Notes: a model not told the origin generated them from the letters alone. A stretch of DNA of 64,000 nt from Scytonema sp045865695 (GCF_045865695.1 NZ_BAACAP010000210.1:18602-82601), one strand, 5' to 3'; positions 1 to 10,384 are shown, counted from the stretch's first letter. Program-made: numbers and translations.

Positions 1-4
1 AACA

Positions 5-1186
5 ATGTTTGATATTAAACTTGTCGTTGATAAAATTGATGCAATTAATACAACAGAAGAAAGTAAAGGCTTCTTTGGTATAGGTAGCAACGACCGTGAT
101 GAGGTATACTTTGTGGTAACAGGAGGAGGTACAAAAATTCAGCCATTTGATAAACGAGTTCCAAAAGAGGGAGCAGATTTACCAGGTGATAATGCAGACT
201 ACTACGGTCTTAAAAATGGAGATAAAGCATATAATATTGATTTATTTCAGTTCAACTTGGGTAATCAAGAAAGTTTAGGGCTTGCTGTTAATGTTAGCGA
301 ACAAGATGGTCCTTCTTGGGGTGATGTAGCCAAAGGTGTTATATCTACAGTCAAGGCAATCGGAGAAGGCTATGCAGCATATGTTGCTCAAGATCCTAAA
401 TTAGGTGCACAAGCGATTGTTGATTTTGGAAAGTCTGCATATTCTTTGTACAAAACCATAGATGACACGAAACACCAATCTATAGGAACATTTTCTTTTG
501 GTGTTAACAACACAGAGGGAAAACCACAATTTCTTTGGACTGCAGATGCAAGTGCAAAAACAGTACTTTTATCACAGGACTATAATTCTGCAGAGTTTTT
601 AGCGACTGGTGCTGATGCAAAATATCAGTTCAAAGTCACTGCACAAATTCTAGATACCATTCTCTCGAAACAAAGTTCAAGCCTGGAGAATACAAGCGAA
701 AAGAATCTTATTTTGCTTGATAATACTAGTGCAATTAATGGCACAGGCAATGTCTTCGACAATACGATCGCGGGTAATGATGCTAACAACACTCTAGACG
801 GGTTAGTCGGTAATGATACCCTCTATGGACGTGGTGGTAATGACTCCCTGTTCGGTGGCGAAGGCAATGATACTTTGTATGGTGGAGCTGGTGATGACTT
901 ACTGGATGGCTTTTATGGTAACGATATTCTCTGTGGTGGTGCTGGTGCGGATAATTTTATCTTTTATTCTCAGTTTGAAGGTATTGACACCATTCAAGAT
1001 TTTAACTGGCAAGAGGGTGACAAGATTCAAATTGCTCAATATTGGTTTGGCGCTACTTCTACCGACCAGTTCAGCTACGACAATAACACTGGTGCGTTAT
1101 CCTTCCTTGGAAATCAATTTGCCATAATTCAAAGCGATAATAAGCCTGCTGATTTCATACCCTCTTACGACATTGCTCTCGTATGA
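5..1186 (+). CDS. RTX (haemolysin-type calcium-binding repeat) protein
   Basis: The C-terminal part, about residues 263-320, carries glycine-aspartate nonapeptides such as GNDTLYGRGGNDSLFGG and GGEGNDTLYGGAGDD. These are the Ca2+-binding beta-roll repeats of RTX proteins, usually exported by a type I system. The end (about 320-393, with FIFYSQFEGIDTIQDF) resembles the serralysin-type C-terminal cap. Residues 1-260 match no domain I recognise and contain a short amphipathic Ala/Gly/Tyr stretch near 105-150. There is no N-terminal signal peptide, as expected for type I substrates. The ATG is only four bases from the window edge and the frame is open upstream, so the true start may lie outside. 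A surface or extracellular calcium-binding role is inferred; no enzymatic motif is visible. Confidence 0.8.
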   Translation: MFDIKLVVDKIDAINTTEESKGFFGIGSNDRDEVYFVVTGGGTKIQPFDKRVPKEGADLPGDNADYYGLKNGDKAYNIDLFQFNLGNQESLGLAVNVSEQDGPSWGDVAKGVISTVKAIGEGYAAYVAQDPKLGAQAIVDFGKSAYSLYKTIDDTKHQSIGTFSFGVNNTEGKPQFLWTADASAKTVLLSQDYNSAEFLATGADAKYQFKVTAQILDTILSKQSSSLENTSEKNLILLDNTSAINGTGNVFDNTIAGNDANNTLDGLVGNDTLYGRGGNDSLFGGEGNDTLYGGAGDDLLDGFYGNDILCGGAGADNFIFYSQFEGIDTIQDFNWQEGDKIQIAQYWFGATSTDQFSYDNNTGALSFLGNQFAIIQSDNKPADFIPSYDIALV

Positions 1187-1224
1187 ACATATTTTGTGCT
1201 ATTTCTAGGTTTGCTTCAGGCACG

Positions 1225-3945
1225 TTAAAGCCAATTTCCAACTAGAATATAGGGCGACCAGTAATAAGGAGCTTTGTACCTCTCAAATAAGGCTAATTGC
1301 GCCTGATGAAGTGCTTCAGCTTTCGCGACTTTAGGATTGGTTAACTCTTTGTAAAACTGCCCCATAAATTCAGCAGTAGAACTATCGTTCACTTGCCACA
1401 AGGTTGCTAGGGTACTGCGGGTTCCTGCTCGCACAGCTATTCCGGCTAGTCCTAAAGTCGCTCTGTTATCTCCTCGTGCTGTTTCACACGCACTGAGAAC
1501 AAGTAATTCTATCTTTCTCAATGGATTAGTGTTGTTCATTCTTAGCAAGTTGTTTAAGTCGTTTGTTTTCAACAGCTTGTCGTAAGTTAGGATAAAGGTC
1601 TCTTCGGGGTCGGAACTGAACTGACCGTGAGTGGCGATATGAACGGCAGAGAAAATTCCTGCACTAATTTGCTGTTGCAGATTGGCTGTAGTAAATTTGG
1701 TATTTAGTAGTGATTTTGCAGGCACTATACTTCCGATTTGTTGTAATTCTTCTACCACGTTGGGTAGTGGTGGAAATGGCGATCGCGCTTCACTGACTCC
1801 GGCTGTCAACACTTCTAACTGTTCTCTGTGCAACGGTTGGAGGTCAAAAGGTTGCAAACTGGGAAGCAAGGCAAGTGCGTAGGGCTTCTGCATCAGATAT
1901 TCTTGCCGTTGGGCATCATAAAGTACTGACATGGGCACATTTCTTAAAACCCCATCAAGTACAAACACTAAAGTTTTAACTTGATTCTTTTCTAAGTCTT
2001 GCTCTAATGGCTTGAGCAACCATTCATATAGTTTTGCAGCTTTTTCTCTAACTTCTTCTGGTCGATTGCGTTTTAATATACTCGTTCGCAGTTCTAGTAC
2101 AGTTTTTTCAACTTCAAGCTGATTTACGAAAGCTGCATGGTGCTTGAAAGAGTGCTTGGGAAGTTTGGTTAGAACTTCTAATCGATCTTCTAAAATGATG
2201 GGATAAATAAATGCAGCTTGTGGATCTAACTTGTCAAATTTTGCTTTTAAATCTTGTCGAGTCAAGTCCAATGTCATCTGTGTTGTCTGACTCAGGTTAC
2301 AGTTCAAGAAATTTTCTAGTTCAGCAAGCTGCAATGAGTCGATCGCATCAATAGCATCATTCAGATTTTCTTGGCTTGGTTGAGACTTGTCTTTCGTCTG
2401 TAATAGCAAATTCACTAGCTGACGGTGGATTGGTTCTACGTTGTCACGAAAGGAAAACTGTACATCTGCATTGATGGTAAGCAAATCGCTGCGAATAGAT
2501 TTGAGAGAAGTTAGCGCATCTTTGTAAGCTGCGATCGCTCTTTTTCTATCCCCTTGTTTTTCCCATAAACGCCCCAATTGCCATTCCCAACGATAGCGAA
2601 CGTCAGGAGCTTGAATTTCCTCAGCTATCAGCAAAGCTTGCTGAGTTAGGTTTTGGGCAATTGATTCCCGTTTGGTCAGTTCATTGAGCCTTCCTAATTG
2701 TCCTAAAGCATAGGATTCGGCTCTTTGCTGTTTTAAACTGCGAGCTTGCTCGATAGCAGCGATCAAAATCTTGGCTATTTCTGAATGTGAAGTTGTACTG
2801 AGAGCCTGCGGGGGATGTTCTTTCAGTTTGCTCCACTGTTCGCGAGTTATACATGAAACTTGCTTAATGTCAATACCAGGCAATAAACAAGTTAAACTTT
2901 GGGCAAAGTTAACTTGGGCGTAAATATTTGCTTGACTAGGAGGTAAGTGACTCAGCAACTGTTGGATTTTTGGTTGCAGTTTCGCCGCTTCTGACCATTG
3001 TCCTATCTCAACAAAGAGGCTCAGCAAATTCAACTGAGCTTGGAGTTGCACAGAAGGAGAGTTAGCTGCTTGTTGATAGTATGCGATCGCAGCTTGAGTT
3101 TGTTTTTGTGCGTCTTCGTCCTTACCGGTCGCGATCGCTCTGTTACTCAAAGCACGTTCGGTATTGCCCAATTCCAGTAAAACAGAACCTTGTGTTTTAG
3201 AGAGTTGAAATTCTTGAGCCACTTGCAAGCTTTTGAGCAAAACTTCCCTTGATTGTCTGAGATTGCCAATTCTTCTCAACGCTTCACCTAGACTCTGCAA
3301 ACCAGTTGCTCTGATATTTAGATCTGATTGCTGCTGTATAATTTTTTCTAAATTTTGTAATTCTGCTTCTGCTTGAGTATTTAATCCTATTGCTTGTAGT
3401 GCAGTCGCTTGGTTAATTAAGCTACCAACAATACCAATATAATTATCAGCTTTTTTGTAGGTAATTGCTGCTTGCTTCCAAGTTTCTACAGCTTTAGACC
3501 ACTCTCCTTTTGACCATTGCAGACGACCCAGAGTGTTTAAAGTTTTAGCAAAGATGTCAAAGTAGAGTTTTGTATCATATCTATCTTTATTATTTTGAGA
3601 GTGAAGTGAAGCGATCGCCTTACGAATTGCTTCTTCTGCATCTTTCCACTGTCCTAAATGCTGATAAGCTAACGAAAGATAGCGCAATACCAACGCTTGG
3701 TTTAGACTATCTCCTTGACTTCCAAAGACTGAAGCAGCTTGTTTCCACACTTCTACCGCCTCTGAAAACCGTTCAGCATCATAAAGTTCTATGCCCTGCT
3801 TTAGTAACAAATAGGCATTTGAAATCTGTTGACTTACAACTGAAGTGCCTACAACTTGTTGAGATGAGAGAACTGGGACACCTAAAGTTGTTATGAATGC
3901 TAGCAATGCTAGAAGAGTGAGTTTGAGTAATCGGTGGTACAGCAT
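1225..3945 (-). CDS. Secreted TPR protein with C-terminal CHAT protease-like domain
   Basis: The N-terminus has a hydrophobic signal segment (LLKLTLLALLAFITTLGVPV). Residues about 40-500 are tetratricopeptide-type helical repeats. A CHAT domain (caspase-HetF-associated with TPRs) occupies roughly residues 600-906. The predicted catalytic His773 lies in HIATHGQF and Cys820 in LSACETARGD, so the dyad is intact. CHAT-TPR proteins are expanded in filamentous cyanobacteria and the family includes HetF. The substrate cannot be read from the sequence. The gene converges on the RTX gene with a 38-bp gap. The signal segment suggests a periplasmic or membrane location, which is unlike the cytosolic CHAT effectors of gRAMP-type defence. 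Confidence 0.9.
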   Translation of the reverse strand: MLYHRLLKLTLLALLAFITTLGVPVLSSQQVVGTSVVSQQISNAYLLLKQGIELYDAERFSEAVEVWKQAASVFGSQGDSLNQALVLRYLSLAYQHLGQWKDAEEAIRKAIASLHSQNNKDRYDTKLYFDIFAKTLNTLGRLQWSKGEWSKAVETWKQAAITYKKADNYIGIVGSLINQATALQAIGLNTQAEAELQNLEKIIQQQSDLNIRATGLQSLGEALRRIGNLRQSREVLLKSLQVAQEFQLSKTQGSVLLELGNTERALSNRAIATGKDEDAQKQTQAAIAYYQQAANSPSVQLQAQLNLLSLFVEIGQWSEAAKLQPKIQQLLSHLPPSQANIYAQVNFAQSLTCLLPGIDIKQVSCITREQWSKLKEHPPQALSTTSHSEIAKILIAAIEQARSLKQQRAESYALGQLGRLNELTKRESIAQNLTQQALLIAEEIQAPDVRYRWEWQLGRLWEKQGDRKRAIAAYKDALTSLKSIRSDLLTINADVQFSFRDNVEPIHRQLVNLLLQTKDKSQPSQENLNDAIDAIDSLQLAELENFLNCNLSQTTQMTLDLTRQDLKAKFDKLDPQAAFIYPIILEDRLEVLTKLPKHSFKHHAAFVNQLEVEKTVLELRTSILKRNRPEEVREKAAKLYEWLLKPLEQDLEKNQVKTLVFVLDGVLRNVPMSVLYDAQRQEYLMQKPYALALLPSLQPFDLQPLHREQLEVLTAGVSEARSPFPPLPNVVEELQQIGSIVPAKSLLNTKFTTANLQQQISAGIFSAVHIATHGQFSSDPEETFILTYDKLLKTNDLNNLLRMNNTNPLRKIELLVLSACETARGDNRATLGLAGIAVRAGTRSTLATLWQVNDSSTAEFMGQFYKELTNPKVAKAEALHQAQLALFERYKAPYYWSPYILVGNWL

Positions 3946-4127
3946 GATAATATTCTCAACTATTACTCGTGCCGAAGCTCAGTATTAGATGTATTTTCAC
4001 ACAAATTAATATTTAAAGTTTTGCAGAAAACTCTAGTTTTTTAGATGAGTTATAGATAGAACCAAGGAAAAAAGCTTAATCCTTCGTTCAAACACGTAAT
4101 TGCATTTTATTCAGTCAACAGATTTGT

Positions 4128-4562
4128 ATGAAAAAAATAACATATCTACTACCACTTCTGTTAGGTTTATGTGTAACTAATGTAGTATTTGTCTGTTTCT
4201 CGTTCACCCAAAAAGCGGAGGCGGTAACTAAAGATGATTGGGTAGGAATATGGAACTGCAATTTCGACGGTCGTCCAGTAACGGTAGATTTCCATTATTA
4301 TTGGATAGCTCGGCTCGGCGAGCCGGATAGCATTCGTACCGAAGTAAGTGGGCTAATTGATGGCAATCTTCACGCTCTTATGCCAAGAAATTTTGATTCT
4401 TCAATCGACTTACGTACTGACCGTAAAGATCATGTGTTGACTTTAGTAGATCAAAAAAACACGCCGTGGTTTTTAATGATGCATACGTGGGATCAGCGTT
4501 ATGCCAGTGGTTTTTCAAAATGGAATGGCAGTGTTTATGGGATCTCTTGCTCTCGTCAGTAA
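4128..4562 (+). CDS. Small secreted protein of unknown function
   Basis: This 144-residue protein begins with a clear Sec signal peptide. The hydrophobic core is followed by a likely cleavage site after AEA near residue 32. The mature part starts DDWVGIWNCNFDGRPV and ends VYGISCSRQ; the two cysteines could form a disulphide joining the ends. The pattern of W-G-W-C near the start and a terminal C resembles small cyanobacterial secreted proteins that I recall only loosely (possibly DUF6006), so no function is given. The upstream 180 bp are AT-rich and hold its promoter by default. It converges on the haemagglutinin-like gene. Confidence 0.6.
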   Translation: MKKITYLLPLLLGLCVTNVVFVCFSFTQKAEAVTKDDWVGIWNCNFDGRPVTVDFHYYWIARLGEPDSIRTEVSGLIDGNLHALMPRNFDSSIDLRTDRKDHVLTLVDQKNTPWFLMMHTWDQRYASGFSKWNGSVYGISCSRQ

Positions 4563-4742
4563 AAGCAGTTGCATAACATTCTTAAATTCAGGCAGTAAAA
4601 CTATATAACATCGATCTTCATCTGACCATTGAATCAGAATTGTGTATTTCATTCTTCTAGTTCCTTTTCTTCCATTTTTTTCAACTGCTCAAGTGCATCG
4701 TTGACTTGCTTTTCTAAATATGATTTTGTATCGCTGCCATCC

Positions 4743-7439
4743 TTACCTGCAATCAGGTATCTCTGCTACAAGGACAACTTCCCCTTTTTTATTAATGACC
4801 CACCCTTGAGCCTCCACAATTTTGTCAGGTAGGTTTGCTAAGTTTGTTGCTTGTCTTCTTGTCTCCCCATCTGTAACTTGAGGTGGTGCTGACACATCTT
4901 CCCAGATGTTACTACTGCTAAGAGGTTCGTAAGGATTTACTGGTAAACCTCCTCTGCCAGTGTTAAAAAATGCAACAGATGACGACTGCTGTCCTCCCGC
5001 TTGACAGCCTTGTACCACTTCCACGTTGACTGGCTCTGTTGGTAACTGGACTAACCCCCGATTGGGGTCAACATCCGGTGTATTAATAATGACTTGTCCA
5101 TTTAAAGAAGGATTTTGTCGTGAAATGGCGGTAATGTCATTGGTAGGTAGCAAACTAGGATCTAGTTGAGTCGGGTCTGTTGTTCCTAAAAGCTGCTCTA
5201 GTTCGTCTCGACTCCGTTGCACTAGCCCAAAGATGCCAGTCGCATCGATCGTAACACTGCCTCCCTTACCACTAAATGCATTAGCAGTAATGTCGCTGTT
5301 TTCTGAAGGTACGGTAACAATAAAGCCATCAGGAATATCGATCGCGATCGCACCACCATTACCGCCTGCAAAAGCTGTACCAGCAGAAGTAGAAATCTCA
5401 CTGTTGCGACGCAGTAGCAACAAATTCCGTAGATTAAGTGCAATGTTGCCACCATCAGCAGAGGCAGTTTTACCAATGAGCTTGCCTTCGTTATCTAATG
5501 TAAGAGAACGCGCTATAATTTCCAAATTACCTGCTTGTCCTGAGCCTGTACTGCTGACAGTAACTTCTGCACCATTTTTAACATTCAAACGCTGAGTTGT
5601 CACAGCTAAGTTACCCGCCTTTCCGGTAGCTTCAGCTCTAGTAAACAAAGTACTGGGAATCACATCAGAGCCAATTGTTCCCCTACCCGTGACTTCTACA
5701 GACTCAGCAGCTTTGATGGTCAAAGTTCCCCCTGAACCTTCTGCAAATGAACCCGATCTAACTTCTCCTCCATTCTGAATCACTAATTGCCTGATGTTTA
5801 AACTCTGTATTGCTCCTTTGCCTGAACCCAAGTTATCAGCTGATATTCTAGCTCCATCTTCGACAGTAAGTACTCCTGTACTAATATTCAAGGTTCCAAC
5901 ATTACCTGTAGCTTCTGGCTCGGCTGAGACAAAAATTCCACTGCGATGACTATCCAGAAGTGAAGCTGTGGCAAATGATGAAGCTCCACTCAGTTGAATC
6001 ATATCTGTGGCGTTGACAGTCAAATTTCCACCATTTCCCCCTTTGCGAGCAGCCGTGGATATTTGTGCGCCTCCTTTGACAATCAACCGTTGAGTTTCAA
6101 TACTCAGAGTTCCTGCATTGCCAGGATTATCAATGGCTAGATCGGCAACTTGAGCAAAAATACCGCTAGGTAATCCATCTTGTGTTGTGCCAACGAGTTC
6201 TATAGTATCTAAAGCTTTCACAATGACATTCCCTGCTTGACCCGCCCCAAACGTAGAAGCATCAACTATCGAGCCATCTCGAATTAGCAGTCTCCTAGTT
6301 TCAATGATTAAGTTACCACCATTGCCCGTAACGCTTTCACAGTTTAAAGAACTTACGCAGACTTGAGAACCTAGAAACGCTGTTCCCACCAGTTCTACAG
6401 AATCTAAGGCTCTTACTAAGACATCCCCAGCTTGACCCTGACTCTCAGCAAAAGTTCCAATTTGTGAACCTCCACTTAGGTTTACAGATCCGGTGGCATT
6501 AATTGCTAAATTGTCCCCTCTTTTTAACCCAAGAGCGATCGCCACAATTAGCGAATTCTCACTGAGAGTTACGTTTCTCCCCTGTAACTGAACAGCACCA
6601 CTTCCAGAATCACTAGTATCGATTTGAGAACCACGTGAAAGCTGAATATTCTCAAAGTTCTGAAAACCAGCATAATCCAGTGCAAAGCCTGTTTCAATTT
6701 CACTCAGAGTGACTAAATCACTTTCAGCAACGCTACCTAGTTCAACTCTTCCACCTGCTGCTGTCAAATTCCCTCCCACAAGGGAGACATTACCCCCCAC
6801 CAACGCTAAAGTCTTACCGCTAGGAATTTGCAATCCAACTGGAAAACCAAGACTATTAACTGCTCCAGCTGGACTTGCTTGAGATTGGTTAACAATGTCT
6901 CTAGGATTGGAACCGAATTGCAAACCTGTGGGAACACTCACTGTTAATAGCGGAGATGTTTGAGAAGCGATCGCACTAAATTCTGCACCATCGGCAAACT
7001 TTAAGCTGGTAGCTGTACTTGCTACAAACGAACCCCCAATCTGTAAACTAGCATTTTGTCCAAAGATAATGCCATTGGGATTGATAAAAAATAGATTAGC
7101 CGTGCCGTTAGCTTGAATCTTGCCATCTATAATAGAGCGTGACCCACCTGTTATCCGAGTGATGATGTTCCTAACTGCCGAATCATTATTGAAAAAGGCA
7201 GTGTCTCCAGTAGTGTTAGCAGTTTGGGCAGAAAACGAAAACTCCCGAAAGCTGTGAAACAGATTGTTACCTCTTCGAGTTCCTCCCTCAATGATTCTGG
7301 TATTAGTAGAGGGAGTAACGGTAGAATTGTTGGGGAGTGTAGTATCTGGGATGATTTCTGCTGCTATTGGGTTTAAGGCTAACAGCCAAAGCAAAAAGCT
7401 CCCAATAAAACTCCAAGACTGAAGTCTCAAGGGGTTCAT
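4743..7439 (-). CDS. Filamentous haemagglutinin (TpsA-like) secreted beta-helix protein
   Basis: A signal peptide (LLWLLALNPIAAEIIPD) is followed by the haemagglutination activity domain typical of two-partner secretion substrates. Its hallmarks are the NTRIIEGGTRRGNNLFHSF motif and LFFINPNGIIFGQNASL, within about residues 25-180. The rest, to about residue 800, is made of repeating short strands such as GGNGGNLTVNATDMIQLSG, consistent with a right-handed beta-helix. The C-terminus (VEAQGWVINKKGEVVLVAE, then a cysteine three residues from the end) is the conserved end seen in many cyanobacterial homologues. It would be exported by a TpsB/Omp85 partner, which is not in this window. The PEP-CTERM gene lies 50 bp upstream on the same strand and may be co-transcribed. 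Confidence 0.9.
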   Translation of the reverse strand: MNPLRLQSWSFIGSFLLWLLALNPIAAEIIPDTTLPNNSTVTPSTNTRIIEGGTRRGNNLFHSFREFSFSAQTANTTGDTAFFNNDSAVRNIITRITGGSRSIIDGKIQANGTANLFFINPNGIIFGQNASLQIGGSFVASTATSLKFADGAEFSAIASQTSPLLTVSVPTGLQFGSNPRDIVNQSQASPAGAVNSLGFPVGLQIPSGKTLALVGGNVSLVGGNLTAAGGRVELGSVAESDLVTLSEIETGFALDYAGFQNFENIQLSRGSQIDTSDSGSGAVQLQGRNVTLSENSLIVAIALGLKRGDNLAINATGSVNLSGGSQIGTFAESQGQAGDVLVRALDSVELVGTAFLGSQVCVSSLNCESVTGNGGNLIIETRRLLIRDGSIVDASTFGAGQAGNVIVKALDTIELVGTTQDGLPSGIFAQVADLAIDNPGNAGTLSIETQRLIVKGGAQISTAARKGGNGGNLTVNATDMIQLSGASSFATASLLDSHRSGIFVSAEPEATGNVGTLNISTGVLTVEDGARISADNLGSGKGAIQSLNIRQLVIQNGGEVRSGSFAEGSGGTLTIKAAESVEVTGRGTIGSDVIPSTLFTRAEATGKAGNLAVTTQRLNVKNGAEVTVSSTGSGQAGNLEIIARSLTLDNEGKLIGKTASADGGNIALNLRNLLLLRRNSEISTSAGTAFAGGNGGAIAIDIPDGFIVTVPSENSDITANAFSGKGGSVTIDATGIFGLVQRSRDELEQLLGTTDPTQLDPSLLPTNDITAISRQNPSLNGQVIINTPDVDPNRGLVQLPTEPVNVEVVQGCQAGGQQSSSVAFFNTGRGGLPVNPYEPLSSSNIWEDVSAPPQVTDGETRRQATNLANLPDKIVEAQGWVINKKGEVVLVAEIPDCR

Positions 7440-7489
7440 GGGCTAAATACCCCCTATTTGCCAGTTTAGGGTCTATTTATTATTCTGCT

Positions 7490-8344
7490 TTAAATTAGCC
7501 TGTTGAGTAATGTATTTTTATGACAAGCGATCTGATACTTTTTGTGTTCAACAGATTTCCTCAAACGCCTATTTTTCTTGATTAATGACACTGTACCCAA
7601 TAGTCCTACACCAAGCAATCCAGCAGTAGCTCTAGGTTCGGGGACAGATTGAGAGGGCAATTGCAATTTAAAGTCAAATACACCGCCTGTATTTCCAACA
7701 CTGCGATCGTCATTGAAAGCAACAACACGACTGGGAAACAAACCTAGTATATTTGTATTATTAAATTGACTTAATGTTGATAAATCATTAATGATATTAG
7801 AATCATTTGACTGGATAAAGAAAATTAAATTAGGTTGAGAATTACTATCAAATGTAACGTCATACCTCACTATGTCATTGCTCTCAAAAAAATCAGACTC
7901 AGACGGTAACTTATTAACGGTAGTGAATAACTCCTGAAGCTGTTTTAAATTAATTTGCTGATTATCAGAGCCAATATTGAGATTTAAAACATTGCCGGAC
8001 GCAGGGTCGATTTTAAGTTTAGTAACCGTCACATTTCCTGGGGGGCAAACTGGATTACCACAAATATCAGAATTGACAGAAACAAATGTTCCATTAGAAT
8101 CTCTTGTATAGATATTAAAGTTTTGAATAGCTTCAGGAAAGACTCCTATACTATCATCATTTTTAGTTAGATCGTCAACAGTAACTACATCAAAATTAAA
8201 ATAACCAGTGTTAATTGAATTTCCAGAAGCTCTACCGATACTAATAGCTCGAGCAGATGCAGGAGCTAAAATCGTTGCGACAGAGAAAATTATGCCTACC
8301 GCTATAACTTTCTTTAAGTTACTTAAATTTAATAAATAACCCAT
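7490..8344 (-). CDS. PEP-CTERM sorting-domain secreted protein with an extended tail
   Basis: The N-terminal signal peptide runs through FSVATILAPASARA. The C-terminal region has the PEP-CTERM layout: VPEP at residue 234, a hydrophobic helix (LLGVGLLGTVSLI) and a basic cluster KKNRRLRK. Such signals are recognised by exosortase-type sorting systems and the proteins are often exopolysaccharide-associated. The tail is odd: about 21 residues (starting SVEHKKYQIAC) continue past the basic cluster, where these proteins normally stop within a few residues. The start is well supported by ggaggtg eight bases before the ATG. The middle part, with DFKLQLPSQS and several Asp/Asn-rich strands, matches nothing I recognise. 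Confidence 0.8.
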   Translation of the reverse strand: MGYLLNLSNLKKVIAVGIIFSVATILAPASARAISIGRASGNSINTGYFNFDVVTVDDLTKNDDSIGVFPEAIQNFNIYTRDSNGTFVSVNSDICGNPVCPPGNVTVTKLKIDPASGNVLNLNIGSDNQQINLKQLQELFTTVNKLPSESDFFESNDIVRYDVTFDSNSQPNLIFFIQSNDSNIINDLSTLSQFNNTNILGLFPSRVVAFNDDRSVGNTGGVFDFKLQLPSQSVPEPRATAGLLGVGLLGTVSLIKKNRRLRKSVEHKKYQIACHKNTLLNRLI

Positions 8345-8691
8345 TGAAGCACCTCCGAATTTTTACACTTTGGTATGAAGCGGTCATAGCTGACACAAGC
8401 AGGGCGTATCTAAATTTTGCACATTCAATCTCTCCCTAACTCACCGTTTGAAAGAGAAAGTTTTTCTCACCTACTGTTCCTGGAGTTGAGACATTATCAA
8501 TGGAAGTATTCCATGCCAAATGGATTGCTGCTATTACAGAAGCTTTACTCCAGTTTTCCGGTCTATCACGAAGCTTTGACACTTAACCAATAAAGCATAC
8601 TCACTGGTAACTACCCTGCTATTCAAAGTATCTTCATGAAAAAAATATACTATTTTAACAAACATTTAACACATTTCTGCCTATAACCTTA
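8345..8691. other. Gene-free spacer
   Basis: No supported gene. The only open frame starting with ATG is 28 codons (8500-8586) and has no recognisable product. The right part is AT-rich and would hold the 3' end of the cobA-hemD transcript; the left part holds the promoter of the PEP-CTERM gene. Confidence 0.4.
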
Positions 8692-10356
8692 TCAAACTGA
8701 AGTAGTTGTCCATTTTATGAGTGCTTGAGTTAATCCATCTAAGGTATATTCTTCTGCTTCTACGTCCACTCGTCCAAATAAAGAACGACAAGTTTTGGAG
8801 GTTTGGGGACCGATGGAAGCAATACAAACGTTCTCTAGAGATTTTGCGATAAGCTGGGAGCTTGACGCTTCGCGTAACGCAAATGATAAATCTTCTTGAA
8901 AATTCTTAGAGAACACTTTTTGTATCAGTTGATAAAAAAATTGTACTGTTTTAGAACTTGTAAAAGTAATCACATCCACGCTGCCATTTTGAAGTGCTAA
9001 CTCTGCTGACGGCGAGATATTATCGGGACAGCGAGATTGATAAGCCGCCACTTCTACAACCACTGCTCCTTTTGCAGTTAATTCCTGTATCAAAATTTCC
9101 CGTCCACCGCTTTCTACTCTGGGGAATAAAACTTTTTTACCCGTGAGTTCTTCAGGAAAGTTTTCTACCAGAGAATCTGCAACAAAGTTGGGAGGGATAA
9201 AATCTGCTTGGAGACAGCGTTGTCTCAGGCTGTGAGCTGTCTTTTCTCCAACAACAGCAATTTTTAGGTTAGATAAAGTCCGAGCATCTTTACCTTGTGC
9301 AAACAACCGTTCAAAGAAATAGTCCACACCATTAGTAGAAGTGAGAATTAACCAGTGAAAGTCAGATATCTGTGAAATAGCATTATCCAAACCTTCCCAA
9401 CTTGAGGGCGGAACAATTTCTATGGTTGGCATTTCAATAACGGTTGCACCCTGTGAGGCGAGGGCTTGTGTAAATTGGCTCGACTGTCCGGCGGCGCGTG
9501 TCACCAGAATAGTTTTACCTGTGAGGGGAAGAGAGGGGGGAATGGGGGGAGAGGGAGAGGGGGGGAAGTTTGTTTGCATAGTTATGGATTGCAAAGCCTT
9601 AGCTACTGGGGTATTATCTATTGATATTGTGGCTGGTTGCAAATAATTGCGTAGTTCCACAACCTCGCCAACTACGATGACTGCTGGTGACAGCGAGACA
9701 CCAGTGGTTTGTTCGAGTATGTTTTCTAATGTACTCGTCCAAATTTGTTGTTGAGGAGTTGCTGCCCATTTGATAATGGCAATAGGTGTTGAACGCGATC
9801 GCCCTTGCCGCACAAGTCGATGTATAATTTCACCTAGCTGCTGAGTACCCATCAAAATTACCAGTGTCTCTAGGCGGGATAAGGCTTCCCAGTCTAAAGC
9901 ATCTGGTTCGTGGGCTGTCAAAACAGCAAAACATCGGCTCATGACTGGATCTGTGAGAGGTATTCCAGCAAGTAAAGGGGCTGCGAGGGCTGAGGAAATT
10001 CCTGGTATAACTTCAAAAGCACAATCAGCAGCTTTTAAGGCTTCAATTTCAGAAGTACAGCGACCAAAAATAAAGGGATCTCCTGATTTGAGGCGCACAA
10101 CTTGTCGTCCCAATTGGCAATACTGCACGAGTAGGTTGTTAATTTCGGTTTGAGGTGTACTGGGTTGACCCCCTCGTTTTCCTACATTGATTTGTAGGCA
10201 ATCTGGTGGTATGTGTTGTAATAAATCTGTGTCTACTAAAGCATCGTAAATTAAGACTTCAGCGAGCGATAAAAGTTTGTATGCTTTGACTGTTAGATAT
10301 GTAAGATCTCCGGGTCCAGCACCGACAAGATAGACTTTGCCTTTTGGTTTGTTCAT
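8692..10356 (-). CDS. cobA-hemD: Fused uroporphyrinogen-III C-methyltransferase / uroporphyrinogen-III synthase
   Basis: Two enzymes are joined. Residues 1-245 are the SAM-dependent methyltransferase, with VYLVGAGPGDLTYLT, RLKSGDPFIFGR and VIPGISSALAAPLLAGIPLT, which makes precorrin-2 for sirohaem and cobalamin. Residues about 275-554 are uroporphyrinogen-III synthase (LTGKTILVTRAAGQSSQF, ITFTSSKTVQFFY, IASIGPQTSKTCR), which closes and inverts the tetrapyrrole ring for haem and chlorophyll. This fusion is known in cyanobacteria and some Firmicutes. The linker (PPSPSPPIPPSLP) is encoded by a purine-rich simple repeat at about 9521-9566. It is the last gene of a minus-strand run after a TPR protein, phytyltransferase and tocopherol methyltransferase. 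Confidence 0.92.
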   Translation of the reverse strand: MNKPKGKVYLVGAGPGDLTYLTVKAYKLLSLAEVLIYDALVDTDLLQHIPPDCLQINVGKRGGQPSTPQTEINNLLVQYCQLGRQVVRLKSGDPFIFGRCTSEIEALKAADCAFEVIPGISSALAAPLLAGIPLTDPVMSRCFAVLTAHEPDALDWEALSRLETLVILMGTQQLGEIIHRLVRQGRSRSTPIAIIKWAATPQQQIWTSTLENILEQTTGVSLSPAVIVVGEVVELRNYLQPATISIDNTPVAKALQSITMQTNFPPSPSPPIPPSLPLTGKTILVTRAAGQSSQFTQALASQGATVIEMPTIEIVPPSSWEGLDNAISQISDFHWLILTSTNGVDYFFERLFAQGKDARTLSNLKIAVVGEKTAHSLRQRCLQADFIPPNFVADSLVENFPEELTGKKVLFPRVESGGREILIQELTAKGAVVVEVAAYQSRCPDNISPSAELALQNGSVDVITFTSSKTVQFFYQLIQKVFSKNFQEDLSFALREASSSQLIAKSLENVCIASIGPQTSKTCRSLFGRVDVEAEEYTLDGLTQALIKWTTTSV

Positions 10357-10384
10357 AGGTATTACAACTTTTATTTTTTGAACC

